Assembly: GCA_904502185.1 (NCBI GenBank)
Contig: CAJGDX010000002.1
Coordinates: forward strand, 1-57,967
Length of the DNA: 57,967 nucleotides
Origin: an uncultured Bacteroidaceae bacterium
GTDB lineage: Bacteria > Bacteroidota > Bacteroidia > Bacteroidales > Bacteroidaceae
Reading direction: 5' to 3'
Below, one piece after another: positions 24,295-32,636 of this stretch. The position numbers were made by a program, and so were the translations under genes. The first letter of the stretch is position 1, and each line of letters begins with the position of its first letter. Below the pieces are notes generated by a model, which saw only the letters and a program-made list of their open reading frames with translations, made no database searches and was not told where the DNA came from.

Positions 24295-25683
24295 ATGGAT
24301 TTTTACGATATTGATTTTGAAGATGAGGTACTCGATGCCATCGATGCCATGAATTTCAGAGAGTGTACCCCCATTCAGGAAAAGACTATTGTTCCGTTGA
24401 TGGAGGGACACGACCTTATTGGCGTTGCGCAGACGGGTACAGGAAAAACTGCTGCCTATCTGTTGCCTGTGCTCAATAAATTGTGTCGCGGTGGTTATCC
24501 CGATAAGGCGATAAACTGTGTTATCATGGCTCCCACACGCGAACTTGCTCAGCAGATTGATCGTCAGCTCGAAGGGTTCACATACTTTATGGATGTATCC
24601 AGTGTAGCCGTATATGGCGGTAACGATGGTGTGCGCTACGGACAGGAACTTAAGGGTATGTCGCTTGGTGCCGATATTCTGGTTGCAACGCCGGGACGAC
24701 TTATCAGCCACATTACATTGGGCAACGTAGACCTCTCTAAGGTATCATTCTTCATTCTTGACGAAGCGGATCGTATGCTCGATATGGGATTCTACAACGA
24801 TATTATGACCATTGCCAAGCAGTTGCCTGCTAACAGACAGACTATGATGTTCTCGGCAACAATGCCCGAAGAGATACGCAAACTGGCAAACAACATCTTG
24901 AAGAATCCTGTACATGTGACATTGTCGCTTGCAAAGCCTGCCGATGGAATAACACAGCAGGCATATATTTGTCACGAGGCGCAGAAAATGGGAATTATCA
25001 AGGATATGTTCTCGCGCGAAAGTGCCGAAAGAGTAATACTTTTTGTTTCGAAAAAGAGCAAGGTGCGCGAGGTTTCTACTGCATTGCGTCGCATGGGATT
25101 GAATGTTGGCGAGATGCACAGCGACCTTTCACAGAGCGAGCGCGACGAGATAATGTTCAAATACAAGAGCCGAAAGATAGACCTGCTTGTGGCTACCGAC
25201 ATACTTGCACGAGGCATAGACATTGACGATATACGCATTGTGATAAACTATGATGTTCCGGGCGATTGTGACGATTATATACATCGCGTGGGACGTACTG
25301 CACGTGCAAATACCAAAGGGCGTGGTGTTACATTGGTAAGTGTGAACGACCAGCCGGCTTTCAAGCGCATCGAGGATTTTATAGGAAAAACAATCGAGCG
25401 AATGACTTTGCCTGAGGGACTGGGTGAAGCTCCCGAATATAACCCCAAAAGCGCAAAGAGCAGACAGCAGGGTGGTCGTGGGGGTAGAAAACCTTCCTCT
25501 GCCAAACGTGCTGCAAAGCCTTCAGGCAAGAAACATCCGTCGCAGAAACCTTCTGAAAAAAAGGAGAATACGACTGCTTCTACCGAAGCCCCCCAAAAGG
25601 ATGCAGCAAAGAAAAAGAAGCGCAGATATTACGGTAAAAGAAAATCTTCTGCCGTACAAACTGAAAATAAACGACCTCAATAG
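24295..25683 (+). CDS. DEAD-box RNA helicase, RhlE-like
   Basis: A 462-residue ATP-dependent RNA helicase. Motifs in order are the Q motif (FRECTPIQEKTI), Walker A AQTGTGKT (about residues 49-56), PTRELAQQI, TPGR, DEAD in FILDEADRMLDMGF (about 158-163), SAT, then VLFVSKKSKV, ATDILARGIDI and HRVGRTAR. From about residue 385 a basic Lys/Arg/Pro/Ser tail (QQGGRGGRKPSSAKRAAKP) follows, usual for non-specific RNA binding in RhlE proteins. Likely work is ribosome assembly or RNA turnover. The stop codon lies inside the terminator hairpin. Confidence 0.93.
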   Translation: MDFYDIDFEDEVLDAIDAMNFRECTPIQEKTIVPLMEGHDLIGVAQTGTGKTAAYLLPVLNKLCRGGYPDKAINCVIMAPTRELAQQIDRQLEGFTYFMDVSSVAVYGGNDGVRYGQELKGMSLGADILVATPGRLISHITLGNVDLSKVSFFILDEADRMLDMGFYNDIMTIAKQLPANRQTMMFSATMPEEIRKLANNILKNPVHVTLSLAKPADGITQQAYICHEAQKMGIIKDMFSRESAERVILFVSKKSKVREVSTALRRMGLNVGEMHSDLSQSERDEIMFKYKSRKIDLLVATDILARGIDIDDIRIVINYDVPGDCDDYIHRVGRTARANTKGRGVTLVSVNDQPAFKRIEDFIGKTIERMTLPEGLGEAPEYNPKSAKSRQQGGRGGRKPSSAKRAAKPSGKKHPSQKPSEKKENTTASTEAPQKDAAKKKKRRYYGKRKSSAVQTENKRPQ

Positions 25684-25696
25684 TGGGTCGTTTATT
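25666..25696 (+). terminator. Terminator overlapping the helicase stop
   Basis: AATAAACGACC (25666-25676) pairs with GGTCGTTTATT (25686-25696), followed by TATTTTT. The 5' arm encodes the last helicase codons. Confidence 0.75.
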
Positions 25697-25706
25697 TATT
25701 TTTGGC

Positions 25707-25714
25707 TATCTTTG
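25707..25714 (+). promoter_or_regulatory. Promoter -7 box for thioesterase gene
   Basis: TATCTTTG, 24 bases before the chosen ATG and only ten bases after the preceding terminator. Confidence 0.6.
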
Positions 25715-25738
25715 CACAAAATCTTAAAAATGTGCAAA

Positions 25739-26209
25739 ATGAAGAGAATTAAAAATCCATGGATAGGAAAAGAGGGGTATCAGTGTATCGGTTGTTGCCC
25801 TACTAATGATGCCGGACTTAAAATGGAGTTTTACGAGGATGGCGACGATATTGTTTGTTTTTGGAAACCTCAGGCAAGATATCAAGGTTGGATAGATGTG
25901 CTTCATGGTGGTATTCAGGCACTATTGCTTGACGAAACGAGCGGTTGGGTAGTGTCGCGCAAATTGCAGACTGCTGCCGTAACTGCCAAGATGGAGTTGC
26001 AGTATAAAAAATCTATCTCTACCAATGAGGAGATGCTTGAAGTGCGTGGACGTGTGTTGAGCCGTCGTCGCAATCTGGCTGAGATTGAGGCTTGCATTTA
26101 CGATGGTAATAAGGATTTGTGTTGTCGTTCGGTTGCTACTTTCTTCTGTCTTTCCAAAGAAAAATCAGTTGCAGAGATGGGCTTCGAGGAGTTCACTCTT
26201 GAGGAATAA
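25739..26209 (+). CDS. PaaI-type hotdog thioesterase
   Basis: A 156-residue hotdog-fold protein. It begins KNPWIGKEGYQCIGCCPTN, then YQGWIDVLHGGIQALLLDETSGW, in which HGG plus the following acidic residues form the usual thioesterase active-site region (about residues 60-75). Members hydrolyse acyl-CoA or aryl-CoA thioesters, with substrates that vary widely. A second ATG nine bases upstream (25730) is possible, but homologous openings favour MKRIKNPW. It is a single-gene unit with its own promoter and terminator. Confidence 0.8.
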   Translation: MKRIKNPWIGKEGYQCIGCCPTNDAGLKMEFYEDGDDIVCFWKPQARYQGWIDVLHGGIQALLLDETSGWVVSRKLQTAAVTAKMELQYKKSISTNEEMLEVRGRVLSRRRNLAEIEACIYDGNKDLCCRSVATFFCLSKEKSVAEMGFEEFTLEE

Positions 26210-26235
26210 AGTGGTGTTTTTTTTGAAATATTCAG

Positions 26236-26270
26236 ACTGTGTTATCTTTTCGAGATGGCACAGTTTTTTT
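26236..26270 (+). terminator. Terminator after thioesterase
   Basis: ACTGTG/CACAGT outer stem and ATCT/AGAT inner stem with a small internal loop, then a run of T. Confidence 0.75.
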
Positions 26271-26315
26271 GTTGTTTATATCAATAAAATCAGTAAAATG
26301 TAAAAATTTACTGAT

Positions 26316-26577
26316 ATTTAACGTGAGTTCGATATAATGGAAATATAATATTCCATAAGTGCCTTGAACTCCTACGTCCTTGCTCGCCTAACGGCTTGCA
26401 AGTACTCCTTTGATATTATCGAAACTATGCTGCGCTCGTTGTAAATGTAAGTAAACTTCCATTCACTCGCTTGCCTTAGTTTTGGGAAAATCAGTGGAGT
26501 ACCGAGTTTTGCGAGGTCCAGGGGGAGGGAGTTCCAATCACAGCAATGGTTATTCTTATATCGAACTCACGTTAAAT
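26316..26577. mobile_element. MITE-like element, 262 bp
   Basis: Bounded by perfect 22-base terminal inverted repeats (26316-26337 and 26556-26577; outer bases ATTTAACGTGAG). The interior has no convincing gene; a 62-codon ORF crosses the right end. The size and termini fit a non-autonomous miniature transposable element. A target-site duplication is not obvious, and no transposase with such ends is in the window. A large RNA hairpin or repeat element of another kind is the alternative. Confidence 0.6.
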
Positions 26578-27056
26578 TATGAAGAGCGCCGAGAGATTTC
26601 CTTGGGAAAATCTCGGATGGAGTTTCAATCAAATAGCATTCTTAACTTTAAAATTCCACCTTCACCATAAACATCACAGTCGAGAAAACTCTCTTTCCGG
26701 GGGAGGCCTATCGTAGTGCTGCTTATTCATTCGGAGGTATTCAAGGTTCTATGTTTATGTCCAAATTTTGTCATTAAATTCGTATTCGTCTCTATTATTA
26801 TAGAAATAGTGAAAATTATATCAATATTTATCGTTCTTGGGACTAAATCCGCTATATAGGGGTGAAATTTTACAACATATATTCATATTAATCGTCATCT
26901 CTTGCTATTATATCTAATTTTGCATTGTTGCAGATTCATCTCTGTGTCTACTGTTTTTTGTCGGTTATTCTTACTGCGTCAAGTGTGGCATGATTGTGAA
27001 AACTCGGCAATAATGTTGAATTTTAAAATGTGAATAATTCTTAAAAATAGGGGGTA

Positions 27057-27086
27057 TTGCATTTGCGGAAATTTTAGATAATTTTG
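27057..27086 (+). promoter_or_regulatory. Candidate distal promoter for FAS1 gene B
   Basis: TTG (27057-27059), 19 bases, then TAATTTTG (27079-27086), about 180 bases before the start. Confidence 0.35.
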
Positions 27087-27201
27087 TATATAGATGCAAC
27101 GAATATCGGTTGGACTCGTTTTAGAATAGAATACTGAAACAAATTTCCTCTTTCACTCGTTTGCACAATATTTATATAAAATTACCTTTCTTTGTAATAT
27201 G

Positions 27202-27232
27202 TTGATGAATTATAATTTAGTTAGTATATTTA
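27202..27232 (+). promoter_or_regulatory. Candidate proximal promoter for FAS1 gene B
   Basis: TTG (27202-27204), 20 bases, then TATATTTA (27225-27232), 34 bases before the chosen ATG. Confidence 0.4.
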
Positions 27233-27266
27233 CCTGCGCAAGGGCATCATATACGAGATGCACAAA

Positions 27267-29249
27267 ATGAAACGAATACTATACATACTTGCATTATTCT
27301 TGTCAATAGTCGCCTGCCGCGAGGATATTGACAAGAGTAACCGTTACACTTTCACGGGCGAAACGGTTGCAGACTTCATACTGAATAGAAGTAAAGATTT
27401 CTCTCATTTTGCAACTTTGCTGGAGCGGGCAAAGCTTCTCAATCTCTTGTCCACCTATGGCAGGTTCACACTATTCCTACCCGATAATTATGCAGTTGAA
27501 AAATTTGTAGAAGAGCAGGATAGCATCTACCATGCAACAAAGGATAGTGAAAATCCGGTGTGGACGGGAATAACATCGCCGCTTGTCGATGAACTGAGCG
27601 ATTCCATGGTTAATGTAATTGCTCGCAGTCATGTGATAGGAACTATGTGCCGTATGGCTGAGATGGGCGAAGGCTCGCTTGCCAGTCGTAATTTCAACAA
27701 CCATTTCCTGGGTGTCAATTATGTGGTTAAGGATGAGCGGTATTACATTATGCTCAACAACAACTCCGCAATAGTTGATGGTGACAATGAGGTAGAGAAT
27801 GGCATTATTCACATTGTCGACAGGGTAATACCTCCCTCGCAGAAGAATGTTCCGGAACTGATAAATTCGTGTCACTTCTTCAAGATATTTTCGTCAGCAT
27901 TGCGTATGACAGGTTTCGGCGACTCATTGAGGTTGGACAATGATAAAAACTACAGACCGGATAAATATACTATACAGGATGTAATTGGAAACTATATTTA
28001 CTCTCCACAAACACGATACTATAAATATACGGCTTTTGTTGAGAGTGACGATGTGTTCAAAAGCAATGGCATAAACGACTTGAACGACCTTGTGGCGCTT
28101 GCCAGAAAGTGGTACGGCACAGAGGATGCTGATAATTATAGAAGTCCGCGTAATGCTCTACATAAGTTTGTTGCCTATCACTTTGTTCCACGCGAATTGT
28201 CCTATAATACTATAGTCCCGCACGGTTTCAAGTTGATGGGTCTTGATATTGACAAGGTGATGCCTAATACATTCGACCGTTACGACTATTTCGAGACAAT
28301 GCTGGGTACAATGATGAAGGTTGTAAAGCCTTTGAGCAAGCCTATTGGCAGGGATACATATATAAATTATAGTAAACTGGAAACACCGTATAACTATGAG
28401 ATGTACAAACATCTTGATGTTCGTGTGATTCCTTTGACCGAATTTCTCAGTATGAAACCTGAGTATTCTCTTTTCAATCAAATGGCATCTAATGGAATAG
28501 TACATCCCATAGACAAGATTCTTATTTACAACGAGAATGAGATGTATGGCAACATACTGAACGAGCGTATCAGGATAGATGCACTTAATCTGATTCCTGA
28601 ACTTTCGTGCAACGGAGTCAGGTATAACAGTAATGAGAAGTTTCTCATTCCCGACGAATATAGCAGTGCCATCAAGATAGATAAAGGTGATGTAACAACC
28701 GGATATTTCCTACATTATGCTGCATACAATTGTGATATAATTAATTTTGATGGTCTTTTCGATGTAGAATTCACACTGCCACCTCTTCCTGCCCGCGTCT
28801 ACGAAGTCCGTTTAGGGTTATATAGAGCAGGTACTCTACATTCTTTGATTCCTGTGCCCCTGTATCAAATTCAAATGTATATAGACAATAAACCCGAAGG
28901 AAGGCCTTTTAATGCCTACTTTACCGACACTGCTCCGAATATTCAGGAACCGACAGGATTTGAGGCGGATAGTGAAACATACGACAATGGTGTTGAGAAT
29001 GATAAGGTGATGCGTAACAGGGGTTGGATGAAGGGGCCTTTGTCTTTTTGTGCCTTTGACGGAGTCGCATCGCGACATAAGAAGGGATATCTTAGAAAGA
29101 TAGTTGGGCGCAGGTATTTCGATTCCGGCAGACATAAAATAAGATTCCGTTACGTAGGCCGGTATAATTGTAGTTTTAATCTGGATTACATTGAGTTTGT
29201 TCCTCTACATATAATCAGTGACCCTACAAAGCCAGAGGATAGGTATTAG
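27267..29249 (+). CDS. FAS1 (fasciclin) domain lipoprotein B
   Basis: A 660-residue lipoprotein, signal peptide ending IVAC (Cys17), paralogous along its whole length to the protein at 4379-6487. Shared marks are NRYTFTGETVADF after the lipid anchor, LLSTYGRFTLFLPDNYA, the strand GIIHIVDRVI, NILNERIRIDALNLIPEL, MRNRGWMKGPLS and the terminal ISDPTKPEDRY. As in copy A, two FAS1 domains precede a beta-rich C-terminal part. Envelope adhesion or glycan binding is the family expectation. Another ATG nine bases upstream (27258) would add MHK. No SusC/SusD partner is adjacent. Confidence 0.8.
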   Translation: MKRILYILALFLSIVACREDIDKSNRYTFTGETVADFILNRSKDFSHFATLLERAKLLNLLSTYGRFTLFLPDNYAVEKFVEEQDSIYHATKDSENPVWTGITSPLVDELSDSMVNVIARSHVIGTMCRMAEMGEGSLASRNFNNHFLGVNYVVKDERYYIMLNNNSAIVDGDNEVENGIIHIVDRVIPPSQKNVPELINSCHFFKIFSSALRMTGFGDSLRLDNDKNYRPDKYTIQDVIGNYIYSPQTRYYKYTAFVESDDVFKSNGINDLNDLVALARKWYGTEDADNYRSPRNALHKFVAYHFVPRELSYNTIVPHGFKLMGLDIDKVMPNTFDRYDYFETMLGTMMKVVKPLSKPIGRDTYINYSKLETPYNYEMYKHLDVRVIPLTEFLSMKPEYSLFNQMASNGIVHPIDKILIYNENEMYGNILNERIRIDALNLIPELSCNGVRYNSNEKFLIPDEYSSAIKIDKGDVTTGYFLHYAAYNCDIINFDGLFDVEFTLPPLPARVYEVRLGLYRAGTLHSLIPVPLYQIQMYIDNKPEGRPFNAYFTDTAPNIQEPTGFEADSETYDNGVENDKVMRNRGWMKGPLSFCAFDGVASRHKKGYLRKIVGRRYFDSGRHKIRFRYVGRYNCSFNLDYIEFVPLHIISDPTKPEDRY

Positions 29250-29294
29250 TTGTTTGTATGGATATGGGTGTTTTAATAAACAGGAGTTATATGT

Positions 29295-29331
29295 AATCAG
29301 CCACCGAAACTTAATGCTTCGGTGGCTGATT
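29295..29331. terminator. Bidirectional terminator
   Basis: A 14-pair perfect stem (29295-29308 with 29318-29331) between the FAS1 gene B stop and the convergent peptidase stop. T-rich sequence flanks it on both strands. Confidence 0.75.
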
Positions 29332-29354
29332 GTTATTGAGTTATACCCCGTTGT

Positions 29355-32300
29355 TTAGAGTTTTACTTTCACTGCTTTGTTTCCAACTTTCACAATGTAG
29401 TTGCCGGCGGGAAGTGCATATTCGCCTGCGCCGCCTTTGGTTACGAGCTTGCCGGCGAAGGTATAGATTGCAACCTCTGCGTCCTCTGCTACAATGATGT
29501 TACCATCTTTCACTGTCACTGCCACAGTCTCTGTTGCAGGTTCAATGTTGGTGAGGTACTGATCGTAGCTGATGATGTTGCCGAAGGTTTTCCAAACGCT
29601 TGCTGCTTTGTATGCTGCAATGGCTGCTTCGTTGGGTACTACGAGTGTGGCTTTTGTTGTTGCACTGCTGTCGAAGGCTTTTGATGCTGCCGATGCAGGT
29701 GTTTCGCTCTCGCAGATGACACATACAACGGGACACTCCTTGAAGGCCTGACGACCAATCTCTTTTACGCTTGCTGGGATTGTGACTCTCTCAAGTGCGC
29801 TACATCCGCTGAATGTGTAGCTGCCGATAGTTTCGGTGCTGTTGCCAATGACAACCTTTGTCAGCTTTTTATTCTGATAGATGGCATAGTTGTCGATTGT
29901 CTTTGCACTGTTGGGCAGAAGGATTGTCTGCATTTTCATGCCGTTGAACATTCTGACACCTACAATGTCGTCCTGTGTTGTGTAGTCGTTGTAGTATTCT
30001 CCGGGACCTTCTACAATTCTTGCCTGACTGAGGTCAAGGGATTTGAGGTTCATTTTGTCGCGGATAAAGGCAATGTCTTTACCCGAGATGCGACCACCGA
30101 TAGTCAGATGGGTGATGGTGTCTTTGAGGTTGTTTGACAAGAGCTCTTCCAGCTGACCTTTAATGCGTACGGTGTAGGCGTTAAGACCTTCGACGCATTT
30201 GATGTAGTTGAAGTTTACCAACTGCTTGGCAATGACGTTGTCCCTGTATTTGAGGGTGAGCTTTATTGATGACTCTGAACTCAACTGTTTGTCGCTGATG
30301 TTGAGGTATATCATCTGAGTGCTGTCTACACAGTTGGGCTGCAGGCTGTAGCTGAAGTTTGCAACTTCGTTATTTTCTCCAATCTGGAAACTTGCATTGC
30401 TGCCTGTCGCAATTTCCTCGACAATGATGTCTACGGGCATCTTTTCGTAGAGGGGGTTGTTTATTCTGATGGGGAATGCCATGCGGCTCTTCTCTTCGTC
30501 AAAGTCGTATACATCAATTGCTGATGAGTCTTTCAACTGTGTGCCTTCGAAGTTGAACGAGGGTTTTTGTTTTTCTCTCCATCTGTCGATCTGGTCGATG
30601 GCAATGGTGTTGGCATTGAGTATATGGTGTGTTTTGCCATCGAGCAGCAGGGCAATGAGAGTAGCTTTGCTGCTGTTTTTGATGGTTGAGGGGAAGGGAA
30701 TCTCCTTTACGAATTTATACTCTATGTCTGCCTCTATTTCAGAAGGTATGCTGTTCTCGAATCCTTCGTTGTTGGGGTATGTGCCACGAGCCAGATTGTT
30801 GTATTTGAGTCCGTTTACATCAACTTCGTTCTCGGTGTATACGAACGCAAGACGATAGTCGGCTTCTGTGTGGTTTTCGGGGAACTGTGTGTAAACGGTG
30901 ACGAGCATTGAGCTGTCTGATGCATAACCTGCTTCAATGTCTATTTTTGCGGGAGAGTCTACCTTGTAGCGTGCCTGATAGGAATTTGTAACCTGTGTGG
31001 TGGTGATGGTTGTGAGCTTGTCACAGCGGTCAAGGATGATTCCCTCTGTCTTGCCGAGGCCTTTGAGGTGTTCCTCAGCGTCAGATCTTTCGTCGGCTGT
31101 GACGATGCAGATGATTGTCTCGCCGAATTTTCCGCTCTTGTCGAGTGTGTTAAAGGCACCTATGATGCTGTTGGACTTTGAGTTCCAGTCGCCAAGGCCG
31201 GCTTCGATAACTACGCGGCGTGTGGGAGCCTCAGGAGTAAGTATTCCCTGGGGATGTATGTGGCGGAAGAAATATATACCATCGCCATAGGGAACATTGG
31301 GCTTGGGAGCAATTTCGTAGTATCCGTTACTGCTTCCGTTCCATCCCATGTTGAAGTGGAAGAGACCGTTGAGGTCGTAACCGTCGCAGACATAAGAGTG
31401 GGCTGCATTGGTTCCCGAGCCTGCTGCCCAGATGGGACGACCCTGACTGAGTTCATCAGCCATCATTGTTATGTATTCGATATCGTCGTCGTAGTTGCTC
31501 TTCGCATCGCCTATGTAGTCGCTGGCGTATCCGAAATATGTGGGTAAGACTTCGGCGCGGAGTGAGGCTGCTGTTGCACCTGTACCATATTTTGCCTGAA
31601 GAGATACACCTATGTGATAGAGCAGTTTACCAACTGCATTTGCCTCGACATCGCTGTATGTTACTCCGCTTTTATAGGTGGGAAGCATGTTGTCCCAATC
31701 GTAGAGCCCGGTAGAGTCGTAGTCTACTGTAAGGGTCATGGATCTTTTCTCGCTAGTTGCGCTGTTGAATGTGTATTCAAATGTGTGGGTTTTTGTGCCA
31801 CGTGAGTGTTTGGGCCATTTCCAGTATCGCATGATTGAACCCAATGCTGTGGATGTACATCCTACGATGGAACGCGACTGTTTGTAGCCTGACGCAGCTG
31901 AGGAACTGTATATGTCGAGCAAGGGACACTGGCAGTTGTAGGGAGAACTCTGTGCGTAGTTGATTTCTCCGAGCAAGGGTGCTACATGCTTGCGCATTGA
32001 GAAATTGCTGGCTTTGAAGGCTTTGGCTGCTGCTTTTTTCTCTGCCATGGCTGCTTCGGGGTCGTCAGCAGCCTTTTTTGCAGACTCGGCATAGGTGTCG
32101 AGCCAGCCTTGTGCAGCAGGGGGAAGATCATTAACGTCGAAACATTCATCATCGGAATAGGCGAGAATGTCGCTCATGCCCTCCTGGCCACCTACGATGA
32201 CAAAACCGCCGTTACGGGTGTCGTTGAAGATGAAGTAGGGGGTGATGTCGCCTCCTTTCGCTGTGCGCACTTTGTTGATTTTTGCCGACTTGGTTATGTT

Positions 32301-32429
32301 GAATTCATAACCGTTGTTTTTCATGAATGCCTGGGCTATTGCCTGGGCTTCGCTTTCTGTTCTTTGTTGTGCTGATGCCGGGAGGATGGCTCCTGCTAAC
32401 AGTAACAACTGGAGTAGAAATTTTTTCAT
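29355..32429 (-). CDS. C10 family cysteine peptidase (streptopain-like) A
   Basis: A 1024-residue secreted peptidase. Signal peptide residues 1-20 (ASAQ); inhibitory propeptide to about residue 145; peptidase domain about 146-400, with catalytic Cys191 in VGCTSTALGSIM and His344 in AAHSYVCDGYD, then FNMGWNGSSNGYY. Central beta regions follow. Residues about 790-930 hold BspA-like leucine-rich repeats (TIDNYAIYQNKKLTKVVIG, IGSYTFSGCSALERVTIP). The end (AIYTFAGKLV ... PAGNYIVKVGNKAVKVKL) resembles a type IX secretion sorting domain. Relatives are SpeB, interpain A and PrtT, which degrade host proteins. Its own promoter and terminator surround it. Confidence 0.88.
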   Translation of the reverse strand: MKKFLLQLLLLAGAILPASAQQRTESEAQAIAQAFMKNNGYEFNITKSAKINKVRTAKGGDITPYFIFNDTRNGGFVIVGGQEGMSDILAYSDDECFDVNDLPPAAQGWLDTYAESAKKAADDPEAAMAEKKAAAKAFKASNFSMRKHVAPLLGEINYAQSSPYNCQCPLLDIYSSSAASGYKQSRSIVGCTSTALGSIMRYWKWPKHSRGTKTHTFEYTFNSATSEKRSMTLTVDYDSTGLYDWDNMLPTYKSGVTYSDVEANAVGKLLYHIGVSLQAKYGTGATAASLRAEVLPTYFGYASDYIGDAKSNYDDDIEYITMMADELSQGRPIWAAGSGTNAAHSYVCDGYDLNGLFHFNMGWNGSSNGYYEIAPKPNVPYGDGIYFFRHIHPQGILTPEAPTRRVVIEAGLGDWNSKSNSIIGAFNTLDKSGKFGETIICIVTADERSDAEEHLKGLGKTEGIILDRCDKLTTITTTQVTNSYQARYKVDSPAKIDIEAGYASDSSMLVTVYTQFPENHTEADYRLAFVYTENEVDVNGLKYNNLARGTYPNNEGFENSIPSEIEADIEYKFVKEIPFPSTIKNSSKATLIALLLDGKTHHILNANTIAIDQIDRWREKQKPSFNFEGTQLKDSSAIDVYDFDEEKSRMAFPIRINNPLYEKMPVDIIVEEIATGSNASFQIGENNEVANFSYSLQPNCVDSTQMIYLNISDKQLSSESSIKLTLKYRDNVIAKQLVNFNYIKCVEGLNAYTVRIKGQLEELLSNNLKDTITHLTIGGRISGKDIAFIRDKMNLKSLDLSQARIVEGPGEYYNDYTTQDDIVGVRMFNGMKMQTILLPNSAKTIDNYAIYQNKKLTKVVIGNSTETIGSYTFSGCSALERVTIPASVKEIGRQAFKECPVVCVICESETPASAASKAFDSSATTKATLVVPNEAAIAAYKAASVWKTFGNIISYDQYLTNIEPATETVAVTVKDGNIIVAEDAEVAIYTFAGKLVTKGGAGEYALPAGNYIVKVGNKAVKVKL

Positions 32430-32467
32430 ATTATATACAATTAGGTTATTTAATGTTTCTATTGTTG

Positions 32468-32498
32468 CAAAGTTACAATTCTTTGTCTGTTAAACAAA
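32468..32498 (-). promoter_or_regulatory. Promoter for C10 peptidase A
   Basis: -33 TTTG (32498-32495), 19 bases, -7 TAACTTTG (32475-32468), both perfect, 38 bases before the start. Confidence 0.75.
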
Positions 32499-32575
32499 TT
32501 TATTTAAGGAAAAGAGAGACGCTGTGGAATCTTTTATATTAAAACTTTCTCGGCTTGAATTGGGTAATTGTATAA

Positions 32576-32617
32576 ATTCAAAGGCGTTGTGCCCATAGGG
32601 ACACAACGCCTTTGAAT
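32576..32617 (-). terminator. Terminator after C10 peptidase B
   Basis: A 16-pair perfect stem (32576-32591 with 32602-32617) around a ten-base loop, 19 bases past the stop of the upstream peptidase gene. Confidence 0.78.
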
Positions 32618-32636
32618 TATGTAAGCAGACAGTTTG

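Larger units (their letters stand above)
26578..27256. other. AT-rich gap with no gene seen
   Basis: About 680 bases between the MITE-like element and the FAS1 gene B. A small hairpin (GAGATTT/AAATCTC near 26592-26613) and promoter-like boxes occur. No ORF has a family signature. Confidence 0.5.

Noticed and set aside
23821..24711. 296-codon minus-strand ORF opposite the permease and helicase
   Set aside because: Antisense to two conserved genes and spans their junction; no family resemblance.
25424..25738. Long N-terminal extension of the thioesterase
   Set aside because: Overlaps the helicase gene in another frame and crosses a terminator and promoter; the ATG at 25739 matches the family.
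26482..26670. 62-codon ORF overlapping the MITE-like element
   Set aside because: Crosses the right terminal repeat and has no ordered features; likely chance.
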